DNA of 64,000 bases, from assembly GCF_900102485.1 (NCBI RefSeq), contig NZ_FNBX01000015.1, positions 6,711-70,710 on the forward strand, written 5' to 3'. This document shows positions 36,313 through 44,770 of this stretch, one piece after another. The notes under the pieces are model-generated. The model was not told the DNA's origin. It saw only the letters and a program-made list of their open reading frames with translations, and ran no database searches. The DNA comes from Desulfovibrio legallii. GTDB taxonomy: Bacteria; Desulfobacterota; Desulfovibrionia; Desulfovibrionales; Desulfovibrionaceae. The position numbers were made by a program, and so were the translations under genes. Within the stretch, counting starts at the first letter, position 1, and the number at the start of each line of letters is the position of its first letter.

Positions 36313-37316
36313 AAACGTCCCTCCCCACCTGTCCGGCCGGTCCAGACGCTTTGCCGTTTGGCCGGGAACACCCCTGGCTGGCCCCCCTGGCGGGCTACAG
36401 CGATCTGCCCTTCCGTCTGCTCTGCCGGGAATACGGGGCCGCCGTCTGCGTTACGGAAATGGTCAGCGCCAAGGGCCTTGCGTACCAGAGCCCCGGCACC
36501 AACGAGCTGCTCCGGACTCTGCCGGAGGATCAGCCTCTGGTGGTGCAACTTTTCGGGGCCGAAGCCGATTTTCTGGGCCGGGCCGTGGGCCTGCTGCGCG
36601 AGGCCGGGTTTGGCTGGTTTGACCTGAACATGGGCTGCTCCGTGCCCAAAGTTCTGCGCCAGGGCGCGGGGGCGGCCATGCTGGGAGATACGGACAACGC
36701 CCTGGCCGTGGCCCGGGCCATGCTGGCCGCCGCCGGGCCGGGGCGGGTGGGCTTTAAGCTGCGTCTGGGCCTGGATGCGGCCCGGCCCGTGCTGCCGGAT
36801 CTGGCCCTGCGGCTGGAGGACGCGGGCGCGGGCTGGCTGACCCTGCACCCCCGTACGGCCCGTCAGGGCTTTGGCGGCGTGGCGGATTGGGAAGCTCTGG
36901 CCCGGCTGGCCCCGCGGCTTTCCATTCCCTTGCTGGCCAGCGGCGATCTGTTCAGCGCGGCGGACGGCCTGGCCTGCCTGGAGCGCACGGGCGTCGCGGG
37001 CGTCATGTACGCCCGCGGGGCTCTGCACAATCCCGCCGTTTTTGCCGAGCACACGGCCCTTTGCGCCGGTCGCGCGCCGGAGCCTCAGGCCGCGTCGCGC
37101 CTCAGGGCTATGATCCTGCGCCACATTGCCCTGGCCCGCCGCCACAGCCCCGGCCAGGCCGCCCTGTGGAAGATGCGCTCCGTAGCGCCCCGCTATGTGC
37201 GCGCTCTGCCCGGCGCGCGCGCCCTGCGCCAGGAGCTTTGCCGCTGCCGTGACTGGGAAGCCGTGACCGCGGCGCTGGACAATTTTCTGGACGCCTGCGA
37301 CACTGAGCAGGACTGA
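36309..37316 (+). CDS. dus: tRNA-dihydrouridine synthase (DusB-like)
   Basis: This FMN enzyme reduces specific uridines in tRNA D-loops. The 335-aa chain has the TIM-barrel start WLAPLAGYSDLPFRLLCREYG, the catalytic Cys in NMGCSVPKVLRQGAGAAML, and HPRTARQGFGGVADW for FMN binding. The GTG start overlaps the sulP stop (36309-36312), so translation is coupled. Position specificity within tRNA cannot be read from sequence; the general shape is that of the bacterial DusB group. Confidence 0.93.
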   Translation: MKTSLPTCPAGPDALPFGREHPWLAPLAGYSDLPFRLLCREYGAAVCVTEMVSAKGLAYQSPGTNELLRTLPEDQPLVVQLFGAEADFLGRAVGLLREAGFGWFDLNMGCSVPKVLRQGAGAAMLGDTDNALAVARAMLAAAGPGRVGFKLRLGLDAARPVLPDLALRLEDAGAGWLTLHPRTARQGFGGVADWEALARLAPRLSIPLLASGDLFSAADGLACLERTGVAGVMYARGALHNPAVFAEHTALCAGRAPEPQAASRLRAMILRHIALARRHSPGQAALWKMRSVAPRYVRALPGARALRQELCRCRDWEAVTAALDNFLDACDTEQD

Positions 37317-37349
37317 ACATTGGCTTCAAGCGTAGGGAGGAAGCGCAGT

Positions 37350-38201
37350 ATGGACGTCATCCGCGCCAGAACCGCGGGTTTCTGCATGGGGGTGGGCCTG
37401 GCCCTGCAAAAGCTGGAGGCCGCCCTGCAGGAGCGCGCGGCGGATACGGCGCGCATCTGCACCCTGGGGCCCATTATCCACAATCCGCAGGTGCTGGAAG
37501 ACTACGCGCGCAAGGGCGTGGCGCGCCTGGAGGAACCGGAGGAAGCCCGGCCCGGAGACATGGTGGTCATCCGGGCGCACGGCGTTACCCGGCAGACGGA
37601 AGAGCGCCTGCGGGCGGGCGGCGCGCGGGTGCTGGACGCCACCTGTCCCAAGGTCAAAAAGGCGCAGCTTTCCATCGCCAGGGCTACGGCCGGGGGGGCG
37701 GCTCTGCTGCTCTTCGGCGAGGCGGATCACCCTGAGGTGCGGGGGCTGGTTTCCTACGCGGGCGGGCCGGCTTACGTCTTTGGGGATATGGAGGCCCTGG
37801 AGGCCTTGTCCCTGCCGGAAGACCGTCCCTATGTGCTGGCCTCGCAGACCACGCAGGACCGCGCCCTGTTTGCGGTTATTGAGCGGCTGCTGCGGGGGCG
37901 GCTGCCCGGCCTTACGGTGCTTGCCACCATCTGCGACGCCACGCGGGAGCGGCAGGACGAGGCCCGCAGCATTGCCGCCCGCGCGGATGTTATGGTAGTG
38001 GTGGGCGGACGGGAAAGCGGCAACACCCGCCGGTTGGCCGATGTGGCTCGGGCCGCGGGCATTGCTACCTATCATGTGGAAACGGTGGACGAGCTGCGGC
38101 CCGAATTTTTTGCGCAAAAAGCGCGCGCAGGCCTAACGGCCGGCGCGTCCACGCCGAAAAGCCTCATAGAGGCCGCGGAAGAACGGCTCACGTCCCTGTA
38201 G
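37350..38201 (+). CDS. ispH: 4-hydroxy-3-methylbut-2-enyl diphosphate reductase
   Basis: This is the last step of the MEP isoprenoid pathway: a [4Fe-4S] enzyme converts HMBPP to IPP and DMAPP. The 283-aa protein has the three cluster cysteines in ARTAGFCMGV, LDATCPKV and TICDATRERQ, plus the RAHG and QTTQD motifs. ATG 37350 has GGGAGG 9 nt upstream; a TTG extension is less likely. It follows dus by 33 bp and precedes cheV by 57 bp in one transcription direction. Confidence 0.96.
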   Translation: MDVIRARTAGFCMGVGLALQKLEAALQERAADTARICTLGPIIHNPQVLEDYARKGVARLEEPEEARPGDMVVIRAHGVTRQTEERLRAGGARVLDATCPKVKKAQLSIARATAGGAALLLFGEADHPEVRGLVSYAGGPAYVFGDMEALEALSLPEDRPYVLASQTTQDRALFAVIERLLRGRLPGLTVLATICDATRERQDEARSIAARADVMVVVGGRESGNTRRLADVARAAGIATYHVETVDELRPEFFAQKARAGLTAGASTPKSLIEAAEERLTSL

Positions 38202-38258
38202 CCCGCGGCGCGGCTGAAGAGCCCGCCCGAAGCGCAGGAGTTTTTTGCTGGAGGCAGC

Positions 38259-39269
38259 ATGGCCCAGACCAATATTTTGCTGGAAGCCGGCACCAACGAA
38301 CTGGAAGTGGTGGAATTTTACCTGGATGAGGCCGTGCCGGAACAAACGGCCGACGCCGCGCCTGAGGCTGCCGCCGGCGCGCCGCCCAGGGCGGACCGCT
38401 ACCGGGGGTACTACGGCGTCAACGTGGCCAAGGTGCTGGAGATCATCCGCATGCCCAAGGTCACGGAGCTGCCAGAGGTGCAGCACCCCAGCGTGCGCGG
38501 GGCCTTTAACCTGCGCTCGCGCATCATCCCGCTGGTGGATCTGGCCATGTGGCTGGGCAAAACCCATCCGGCCAGCGAGGAGCAGCCCAAAACCATTGTG
38601 ACGGAGTTCAACAACGTCACCACGGCGTTTATGGTTTCGGGCGTCAACCGCATCCACCGCATCAGCTGGGAGCGGGTGGAGCCGCCCAACAAATATGTGG
38701 CGGCCGTGTCCAACAACACGGTCATCGGGGTGGTCAAGCTGGAGGACCGCATTGTCTTTCTGCTGGATCTGGAGAAGGTGGTGGCCGACCTCAACCCCAG
38801 GCTGGGCCTGCGCCTGGATGACCTGGGCGCGGACTGGACCAATACGGGCTACAAGGCGCTGGTGGCGGACGACTCCGCCCTGGTGCGCGAAATGCTGCGC
38901 GATCTGCTGGAAAAAGCCGGTTTTGCCGTGGAGGTGGTTTCCAACGGCCGCGCCGCCTGGGAACGGCTGGAGGAATTCAAGCGCCGGACGGAAGAAACGG
39001 GCCGCGCCCTCACCGAATTTGTGCATGTGGTGGTCTCAGACATCGAAATGCCGGTCATGGACGGGCTCAACCTTACCCACCGCATCAAGACCGACCCGGT
39101 GCTGCAAAAGCTGCCCGTGGTGCTGTTCTCTTCGCTTATTACGGATAAGTTGCGCCACAAGGGCGTGAGCGTGGGCGCGGACGACCAGATTTCCAAGCCT
39201 GAGGTGACGCAGCTGGCCCAGCGGGCCCTGGCGCTGATCAAGGCGCAGGAAGCAAAGCCCGCGGCCTGA
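38259..39269 (+). CDS. cheV: Chemotaxis coupling protein CheV
   Basis: CheV is a CheW-like adaptor (about 1-190) fused to a receiver domain (about 200-325). It couples chemoreceptors to CheA and can be phosphorylated for adaptation. The 336-aa protein starts MAQTNILLEAGTNELEVVEF. The CheW part shows GVNVAKVLEIIRMPKV and FNLRSRIIPLVDLAMWLG. The receiver has VADDSALVREML and the phospho-Asp in VVSDIEMPVMDG. AGGAG and GGAGGC precede the ATG. The gene is isolated from a che operon; the MCP at 14.8 kb is a possible partner. Confidence 0.95.
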   Translation: MAQTNILLEAGTNELEVVEFYLDEAVPEQTADAAPEAAAGAPPRADRYRGYYGVNVAKVLEIIRMPKVTELPEVQHPSVRGAFNLRSRIIPLVDLAMWLGKTHPASEEQPKTIVTEFNNVTTAFMVSGVNRIHRISWERVEPPNKYVAAVSNNTVIGVVKLEDRIVFLLDLEKVVADLNPRLGLRLDDLGADWTNTGYKALVADDSALVREMLRDLLEKAGFAVEVVSNGRAAWERLEEFKRRTEETGRALTEFVHVVVSDIEMPVMDGLNLTHRIKTDPVLQKLPVVLFSSLITDKLRHKGVSVGADDQISKPEVTQLAQRALALIKAQEAKPAA

Positions 39270-39297
39270 GCGCTGGCCGCGTGGGCGCGGACGTTTC

Positions 39298-39328
39298 AAG
39301 GGAGGGGCGGGAACGCCTCTCCCTTTGT
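39298..39328 (+). terminator. Rho-independent terminator after cheV
   Basis: AAGGGAGGGGCG (39298-39309), GGAA loop and CGCCTCTCCCTT (39314-39325), followed by TGTTTG. One G-T wobble lies in the stem. Confidence 0.85.
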
Positions 39329-39394
39329 TTGTGGGCGGCGCGCCTTTTGCCAGGGCACGCCCGGCGCGCCCTCCGGACCCCCAAAAAAAAAATT

Positions 39395-40222
39395 TTAAAA
39401 CTCCCACATGCTGCAGTGGCCGTGGTCGAAGACGGCGTGGCTGGTGAAGCCGAAGGCCTTGGCGTAGGAGGCCAGGCGGGCGAAGCCGTAGCCCACGTCG
39501 TCGGGGCCGTGGGCGTCGGAAGCGAAGCTGATGCGGCAGCCCAACTCGGCCGCGGCGGCCATGATGGGCGGGGCGGGGTAGATTTCGCGGCAGGCTTTGC
39601 GCAGCCCGGCGGAGGAGACCTCCATGCCCATGCCCGCGTCGCGCAGGGCGGTGAGGCCCTGGCGGATGAGGGCCATGCTTTCGGGTTTGGCCAGCCAGAT
39701 GTGGAACTGCTCCACGGAAAAGATTTTGATCAGGTCCGGGTGGGCCGCAATGTTGAAGAGGCCTGAGCGCAGCATGGCTTCCCAGGCCGTGAAGTAGGCG
39801 CGGTAGCGGGCTTCGCATTCCTCCTGCGAGAAGGCCTTCCAGGGCTCCGCGCCGTCGTCGAATCCCCAGTGGCCCACAAAGTGGACGCTGCCCAGCAGAT
39901 AGTCAAAGTCGTAGGCCGCGCAGCCCCGGCGGGTGAAGTCTTCCTGTCCTTCCAGCCAGTCCATTTCCATACCGAAGAGCACCCGGCAGGGGCCGTGGGT
40001 GTTGGCGGCCTTGAGCTCCAGCACTTCGCGCACATAGTCCGGCAGGTGGCGGGCGAGCTGGTCGCGGTATTCATGGGTATAGTCAAAGCCCTGGGGCCGG
40101 GGAGAGTGCTCTGAAAAACCCAGCAGGGCAAGGCCGCGGGCCGCGGCTGCGGCGTGCATGGCGGCCGGTGTGGCGCTGCCGTGGGAATAGCGGGTGTGGG
40201 TGTGCAGGTCGGCGAGAATCAT
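39395..40222 (-). CDS. PHP-domain phosphoesterase (histidinol phosphatase-like)
   Basis: The 275-aa metal-dependent hydrolase starts MILADLHTHTRYSHGSATP, the first PHP metal motif (HxHxxxSHG). It continues with FSEHSPR, FGMEMDWL, GSVHFVG, AHPDL and SFASDAHGPDDV, together the full HisJ/HisK-type ligand set. Histidinol-phosphatase activity is the usual call, but PHP enzymes also hydrolyse other phosphates, and no his genes are adjacent. AAAGGA lies 6 nt before ATG 40222. Its stop is followed on the minus strand by a run of ten or more T. Confidence 0.85.
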   Translation of the reverse strand: MILADLHTHTRYSHGSATPAAMHAAAAARGLALLGFSEHSPRPQGFDYTHEYRDQLARHLPDYVREVLELKAANTHGPCRVLFGMEMDWLEGQEDFTRRGCAAYDFDYLLGSVHFVGHWGFDDGAEPWKAFSQEECEARYRAYFTAWEAMLRSGLFNIAAHPDLIKIFSVEQFHIWLAKPESMALIRQGLTALRDAGMGMEVSSAGLRKACREIYPAPPIMAAAAELGCRISFASDAHGPDDVGYGFARLASYAKAFGFTSHAVFDHGHCSMWEF

Positions 40223-40273
40223 GGGCAATCCTTTGCGTAGAGAATCTGGGTCCGGCGGGAACGTGCTGCGGCG

Positions 40274-40726
40274 TCAGCGGTTGCGGCGGGCGCTCAGCGC
40301 GGTTGTCTGGCGGAACACCCAATATTTGCAGGCCGTATAGACCACGGCCGGCACCAGCAACACGGCAATGGGCATGGCCGCCGTGTAGCTCAGGCCGCAG
40401 GCCATGAGCAGCCAGACAATGACGCTGTTGAGGGCCAGCCCTAACGCCTGGGTGGCGGCAAAGCGGGGCAGCATGGTGCGGTCCGCGCCTTTGGCCGGGG
40501 CGGCGGCGCGGAAGGTCCAGCGGCTCTGCCCCAGGTAGGAGACGACAAAGCTCAGCACATAGGCCAGGGCGTTGCCCGCCAGGGCGGGCAGCCCCAGCTG
40601 GTTGACGAAGAGCAGGCCCAGCAGCCCGTAGCACAGAGCCGCAGTGCCGCCCACCATGCCGAAGCGCACCCAGCGCCGGGCGGTCAGGTCGCGGATAAGG
40701 GCAAAGATGGCGTTGGTTGCGTTCAT
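40274..40726 (-). CDS. GtrA-family membrane protein
   Basis: The 150-aa protein has four predicted helices (for example WVRFGMVGGTAALCYGLLGLL), the GtrA layout. The family is linked to flipping of polyprenyl-phosphate sugars across the cytoplasmic membrane for surface glycosylation. The conserved C-terminal CKYWVFRQ is present. It is the last gene of a minus-strand group with YdjC-like, GT2 and GT-C-like genes, which together resemble a Gtr-type glycosylation pathway. Confidence 0.87.
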   Translation of the reverse strand: MNATNAIFALIRDLTARRWVRFGMVGGTAALCYGLLGLLFVNQLGLPALAGNALAYVLSFVVSYLGQSRWTFRAAAPAKGADRTMLPRFAATQALGLALNSVIVWLLMACGLSYTAAMPIAVLLVPAVVYTACKYWVFRQTTALSARRNR

Positions 40727-40876
40727 GGCGTTTTGTGGCTTGCGGGCGGGCCCTGCACGGCGCGGGGGGGCGGATTTTCTGCGTGGCGCCCGGCCCTGAG
40801 GTGGGCGCGTGGGGCATGGTACCGTTAAGAATATATATCTGCAAGGAGCGTTCGCGGGCCTGCGGCGGACGGAGCT

Positions 40877-41800
40877 TCACGGGGCGGCGGCAAAGGCGGG
40901 CGGCGCGCCGTAGCGCTGCAGCACGGCGTTCAGGCTGCCGTCAAGGAGCATGGCTTTTTCCGCCTGGCGGGCGGGGCTCTGATAAAAAGCGTCGTGCCGC
41001 AAGGGGGGGCCGCCGCAGGGCTGGCCGCCGGGATGGCACATGATTTCCACCAGCGCGGCCGCGTCCTGGCGGCGGATGGCCGCAAGGGACGCCGCTGCCA
41101 GGGCTGCCGTGAGGCTGCCGCCGGAAACTAGGCCGCAGAGAAAGGCGTTGTGCGCCACGCCGGTCTGGTTGAGCAGGGCGGCCAGCCCGACCGACCAATG
41201 CGCCAGCAGGGCGCGGCGCGCGCAGCCTGTAAGCAGCCGCGCTGCGGGCAGGGGGGGCAGGTGCGCCGGTTCTCTGGGCAGGCGGACATAGGCGGGGCTG
41301 TGCTCCCGGATGAGCTCGCGCATGACGCCGGAGAGGGCGGGGATGGCGTGGACGTGCAAATGGCCGTCCAGGCGCAGCCCGCCCCGTTGCCGCCACTGCG
41401 GGAAGCCCGCGGCAAAGGCGGCGATCTGGGCTTCAAATTCGTCGCGGATGGCGATGAGCAGGGCTTTCCGGCGGCGGCCCACGCTGCCGGCAAGGGCGGC
41501 GAGCAATTGCCCCAGGCTGCAGCGGAAGACGCCTGCGGCGTCCGCCAGCGGCCGGACCTGCCCGATGGGGGCGGTGCAGCGGCCCTCAAGAAGATTGAGG
41601 TGCAGGCATACGCGCGTCTGCGGCAGGCCGGCAAGCCGGCGCAGGCTTTCCGCAGCCCAGGAGCCGCCCATGAGGACGGAAACGGAATGGAGGGGGCCGT
41701 GGGCCAGGCAGGCGAAGATGTCCTCGCTGATGCTTCTGGTCAGACCGCAATCGTCCGCATGGACGATGAGGCGCAGGGATGGGCTGGCGGGTGCGGGCAT
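40877..41800 (-). CDS. ChbG/YdjC-like carbohydrate deacetylase
   Basis: The 307-aa protein has the YdjC fold start RLIVHADDCGLTRSISEDI (metal-binding Asp pair), CLHLNLLEG and HLHVHAIPA (metal His residues). Members deacetylate N-acetyl sugars, and homologues act in hopanoid or surface-lipid glycan synthesis. It is 3 bp downstream of the GT2 gene, hence co-translated with it. A 150-bp gap to gtrA carries no visible gene. A substrate linked to a polyprenyl or lipid carrier is inferred from context. Confidence 0.85.
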   Translation of the reverse strand: MPAPASPSLRLIVHADDCGLTRSISEDIFACLAHGPLHSVSVLMGGSWAAESLRRLAGLPQTRVCLHLNLLEGRCTAPIGQVRPLADAAGVFRCSLGQLLAALAGSVGRRRKALLIAIRDEFEAQIAAFAAGFPQWRQRGGLRLDGHLHVHAIPALSGVMRELIREHSPAYVRLPREPAHLPPLPAARLLTGCARRALLAHWSVGLAALLNQTGVAHNAFLCGLVSGGSLTAALAAASLAAIRRQDAAALVEIMCHPGGQPCGGPPLRHDAFYQSPARQAEKAMLLDGSLNAVLQRYGAPPAFAAAP

Positions 41801-41803
41801 GGT

Positions 41804-42757
41804 TCAGAAATCCGCGGCGTCGCTCTGGGCGGTTTCCGCCAGCAGAAAGCGCGGCCTGCCTTTCAGCTCGACGAAGGCGTGGTGGATGTAGGCCGAGAGG
41901 ATGCAAAGGCCGGTGAGGATGGCGCTGCCGGTAAACAGGATCAGCAGAATGACCGTGGTAAAGCCGGACTGCGCCTCGCCCGTGACGTAGCTCCACAGGG
42001 CTTCGCAGCCCACCACAAGGGAGAGGGCGTAAAAAAGCAGGGTGATGCAGCCGATGAGCAGCAAGGGCTTGCCGCTGAAAGAGGTCACGGAATCCACGGC
42101 CAGCGTGGTTTTGCGGGCTAGGCTCCATTTGCTGCTGCCGTTGTTGCGGGCGCGGGGCGTAAAAAAGATCTCTTTGTGCCGAAAGCCCATCCATGAGGTC
42201 AGGCCGCGGTAAAAGGCCTTGCGTTCGCCCAGGTTGTTCCAGGCATCCACCACTTTGCGGTCAAGGAGCTTGAAGTCCCCGGAGCCTTTGAGATCGTAGG
42301 AGGTCAGCATCTGAAAGAGGCGGTAAAAGGCCAGCGCGCAGAACCTGTTAAAAACAGATTCCGCCTGTCGCTCCTGCTTGCGGACGTCCACCACATCCGC
42401 CGCGCCGGAGAGCCACAGCGCCGCCATCTCCGGGATAAGCGAGGCCGGGTGCTGCATGTCACTGTCCATGGTGACGACGGCGTCGCCGCGCGCGGCCGCA
42501 AGCCCGGCGGAAAGGGCGGCGTCCTTGCCGAAATTGCGGCTCAGCCGCAGGCAGCGCAGGCGCGGGTATTGCTCCGTAAGGCGACGCATGGCGGCCCAGG
42601 TGTCGTCCGTGGAGCCGTCGTCAACCAGAATGATTTCGTAGCCGAGGCGGGTTTCCGCCTGCAGCCGGTCAAGCACGGTCGCAAGGTCGGCCACAAATTC
42701 GTGCAGGCACGCGCCTTCGCAGTAGGCCGGCGCAACGACGGAGATGGTGGATTTCAT
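41804..42757 (-). CDS. GT2 glycosyltransferase, dolichol-phosphate-mannose synthase/GtrB type
   Basis: The 317-aa enzyme would load a sugar from a nucleotide donor onto undecaprenyl phosphate. The catalytic domain (about 1-225) starts MKSTISVVAPAYCEGACL, with ILVDDGSTDDTW, SRNFGKDAALSAG and the metal DXD in MDSDMQHP. Two C-terminal helices (about 232-290) match GtrB/ArnC-type proteins. It lies 9 bp after the GT-C-like gene and 3 bp before the deacetylase gene. Confidence 0.9.
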   Translation of the reverse strand: MKSTISVVAPAYCEGACLHEFVADLATVLDRLQAETRLGYEIILVDDGSTDDTWAAMRRLTEQYPRLRCLRLSRNFGKDAALSAGLAAARGDAVVTMDSDMQHPASLIPEMAALWLSGAADVVDVRKQERQAESVFNRFCALAFYRLFQMLTSYDLKGSGDFKLLDRKVVDAWNNLGERKAFYRGLTSWMGFRHKEIFFTPRARNNGSSKWSLARKTTLAVDSVTSFSGKPLLLIGCITLLFYALSLVVGCEALWSYVTGEAQSGFTTVILLILFTGSAILTGLCILSAYIHHAFVELKGRPRFLLAETAQSDAADF

Positions 42758-42766
42758 GACAAAGCC

Positions 42767-44407
42767 TCACTGCTGAGGAGGGGCGGCGGCAAGGCCGCGT
42801 CTGGCGATGAGCCAGCGGCCGTTGCTCCAGAGGATGCTCCCCTGCCGCGCGATCTGTTCTTGAAGGGAAGTGTCGCCGCACAAAAACCACTGCGCGCCAG
42901 AAGCCAGCCAGGCGGCTGTCGCCCCCTGGGCGCTGCTGACATCGGCCAGCGCCAGCCAGCGCGCCGCCCCTTGCGGGTCTTGGTTATAGAGGTAGGAAGA
43001 GCCGTCTTTGAAGGCGTAGGTCAGGGGCCGGTACAGCCGGTAGCGCACGGCCATGGCGTCCGGGGCGGCAAAAACAGGCGCCTGCGGCGGCACAAGCCGC
43101 TGCAGGGCTTCCAGCGCCTGGGCGTAGTCCGCCCCGCGGCGCAAAACCTCCTGCACCGCCGCGGGCTGCTGCAGGCCCAGAGCCTGACGGAAGGCGAACC
43201 GCGCTCCGGAAGCCCAGCGCCCCTGGTCCCAAACCAGTACGCAGACAAAGATGACTGCAGCCGCGGCCGCGGCCCGGCGGGGGGCGCGCTGCCAAAAGCA
43301 GGCAAAGGCGCAGATAATCATAAGCCAGCATAAAAGAATGACGAACCTGGTGCCGCGAAGAAGCTCGGAGCCCAGGGGCAGCCTGTGGAGGGTTTCCGCA
43401 AGGCTTGCTTCCGTTACGGAAAGCAGGGCCGCAAGGCAAACGCCCAGGAACAGGGTGGGCGTTATGGCCGCCAGGCGCTTCATGGGCGGCGTGCCGCAGC
43501 GCCTGGTAATGAAAAAGCCGACAAGGCCGCCGAGCATAAGGGGAAAGGCGTCGTTGCGGTAGTGCAGCAGGCTGATGAGCCTGTGCCAGCGGTTGCCTTC
43601 GTCCTCAATGAAGCGTTGGTCGAAAACCTGCTGCAGCACGGCCAGATCCTGCGCCGTAAAGGGCGTGGCGTGCTTGATGGAGCTGCAGAGGTAGAGCAGG
43701 GTGGGGAGGCTCCAGGCCATAAGGCTCAGCAGCAGCCGGAGGCCGTGCCGCGGCAGACTGTCGCCCGGCGCCCGGTGGAAAAAAAAGACCGTAAACAGCA
43801 TGCAGCTTGCCACAAGCGAGCTGATGCCGTGCAGGTACATGCCGCAGCCAGAGGCGAACAGGATGACGGGCCGCCACTGCGGCTTGTCAAGGGCGGCAAG
43901 CGTGCCCGCCAGCAACACGGGGAACAGGGCTGCATAAAAAACCCTGGGCGTGATGTCGCCCGATCCGAACCCCCAGTAAGTGCCGAAGTTGACCCATACG
44001 GTCACGCCCGTGAGCAGGGCGAACAGGGCGGCCGGCAGGGGCGCGCCCAGCAGGCGGCGGCCCAGATAGTAGCAGCCGACGTAATGGAGGAAAACGCCCG
44101 CCGCGCCGGCCCGCAGCAGGCCCTGCACCACATCGCCGCCGGGCTGGAGCAGCGCCGCCAGCGAGGACTCAAAGTTGATGATGGAATTGGCGGTGGTGGG
44201 CACGGCCAGCAAGGGATCCTGCGCAAAGAGCCCCCGGTGCAGCTCGCCGGCCATGTTCTGCGCGTAGCAGCAGAGGTCGCTGCTGATGGCGAGCCCGTTG
44301 GAGGAAAGCTGCGTCACGCCCCACAGGCCGACCAGGGCATAGGCCGCAACGGCGAACAGAAAGACCATATCCCAGAGCATATATTGGGGGGGGCGGGTGC
44401 GTGTCAT
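42767..44407 (-). CDS. Polytopic membrane protein, putative GT-C-type glycosyltransferase
   Basis: No named family could be assigned with certainty. The 546-aa protein has about ten or eleven hydrophobic helices (first MVFLFAVAAYALVGLWGV) and a C-terminal soluble periplasmic part (about 400-546). The first loop contains AISSDLCCYAQNMAGEL, which resembles the acidic first-loop motif of GT-C enzymes (D followed by YAxxM). Together with the GT2 and GtrA neighbours this suggests transfer of the polyprenyl-linked sugar on the periplasmic side. The first gene of the cluster; eight consecutive G:C pairs near its start (44386-44393) could allow phase variation by slippage. Confidence 0.6.
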   Translation of the reverse strand: MTRTRPPQYMLWDMVFLFAVAAYALVGLWGVTQLSSNGLAISSDLCCYAQNMAGELHRGLFAQDPLLAVPTTANSIINFESSLAALLQPGGDVVQGLLRAGAAGVFLHYVGCYYLGRRLLGAPLPAALFALLTGVTVWVNFGTYWGFGSGDITPRVFYAALFPVLLAGTLAALDKPQWRPVILFASGCGMYLHGISSLVASCMLFTVFFFHRAPGDSLPRHGLRLLLSLMAWSLPTLLYLCSSIKHATPFTAQDLAVLQQVFDQRFIEDEGNRWHRLISLLHYRNDAFPLMLGGLVGFFITRRCGTPPMKRLAAITPTLFLGVCLAALLSVTEASLAETLHRLPLGSELLRGTRFVILLCWLMIICAFACFWQRAPRRAAAAAAVIFVCVLVWDQGRWASGARFAFRQALGLQQPAAVQEVLRRGADYAQALEALQRLVPPQAPVFAAPDAMAVRYRLYRPLTYAFKDGSSYLYNQDPQGAARWLALADVSSAQGATAAWLASGAQWFLCGDTSLQEQIARQGSILWSNGRWLIARRGLAAAPPQQ

Positions 44408-44770
44408 TGTTTGAGCGCCTGCAGCGTGCGGTCCTGTGCCGTGAAGATTGTTGTCCCGTCGGCGCGGGGCGCGGACGGAGCAACGGGTTGCCGCGTCGGG
44501 AAGCCCGTCGGGCTCTGTGCGCGCGCAACCTTGCGTAAAACATCTATCGTGCGAAGATTAATTTTTGTAACGAATTGGAAGAAGTATTGCAAGGTGGCGC
44601 GGCCCGGACGCCGGAACTTTTGCCTGAGAAGTCGGGCCGTTTTTGTGCGGCGCGGAAGGCCCGCAGGGAAGGTGGCGCGAAGCTGCCTCCGGGAGCAGGG
44701 AAGGAAGCGCTGGGGTACAGTTTCCTTCCCCGCTCCGGGACGCATTCACAACTGGCGTGCGGCTGGGGCC
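44408..44770. other. 363-bp intergenic region between surface-glycan cluster and nfnB
   Basis: No gene seen. A minus-strand promoter candidate for the glycan cluster is TTGCAA as a self-complementary box at 44587-44592, with TACAAA (minus) at 44564-44569 after 17 nt. Near 44686-44740 a long imperfect hairpin (CCGGGAGCAGGGAAGGAA paired with TTCCTTCCCCGCTCCGG) lies just after nfnB and may be its 3' end structure. Confidence 0.45.

Noticed and set aside
44600..44650. Plus-strand hairpin with T-run (GGCCCGGAC ... GTCGGGCC, TTTTT)
   Set aside because: Looks like a terminator, but no plus-strand gene ends upstream of it; kept out as a probable chance structure.
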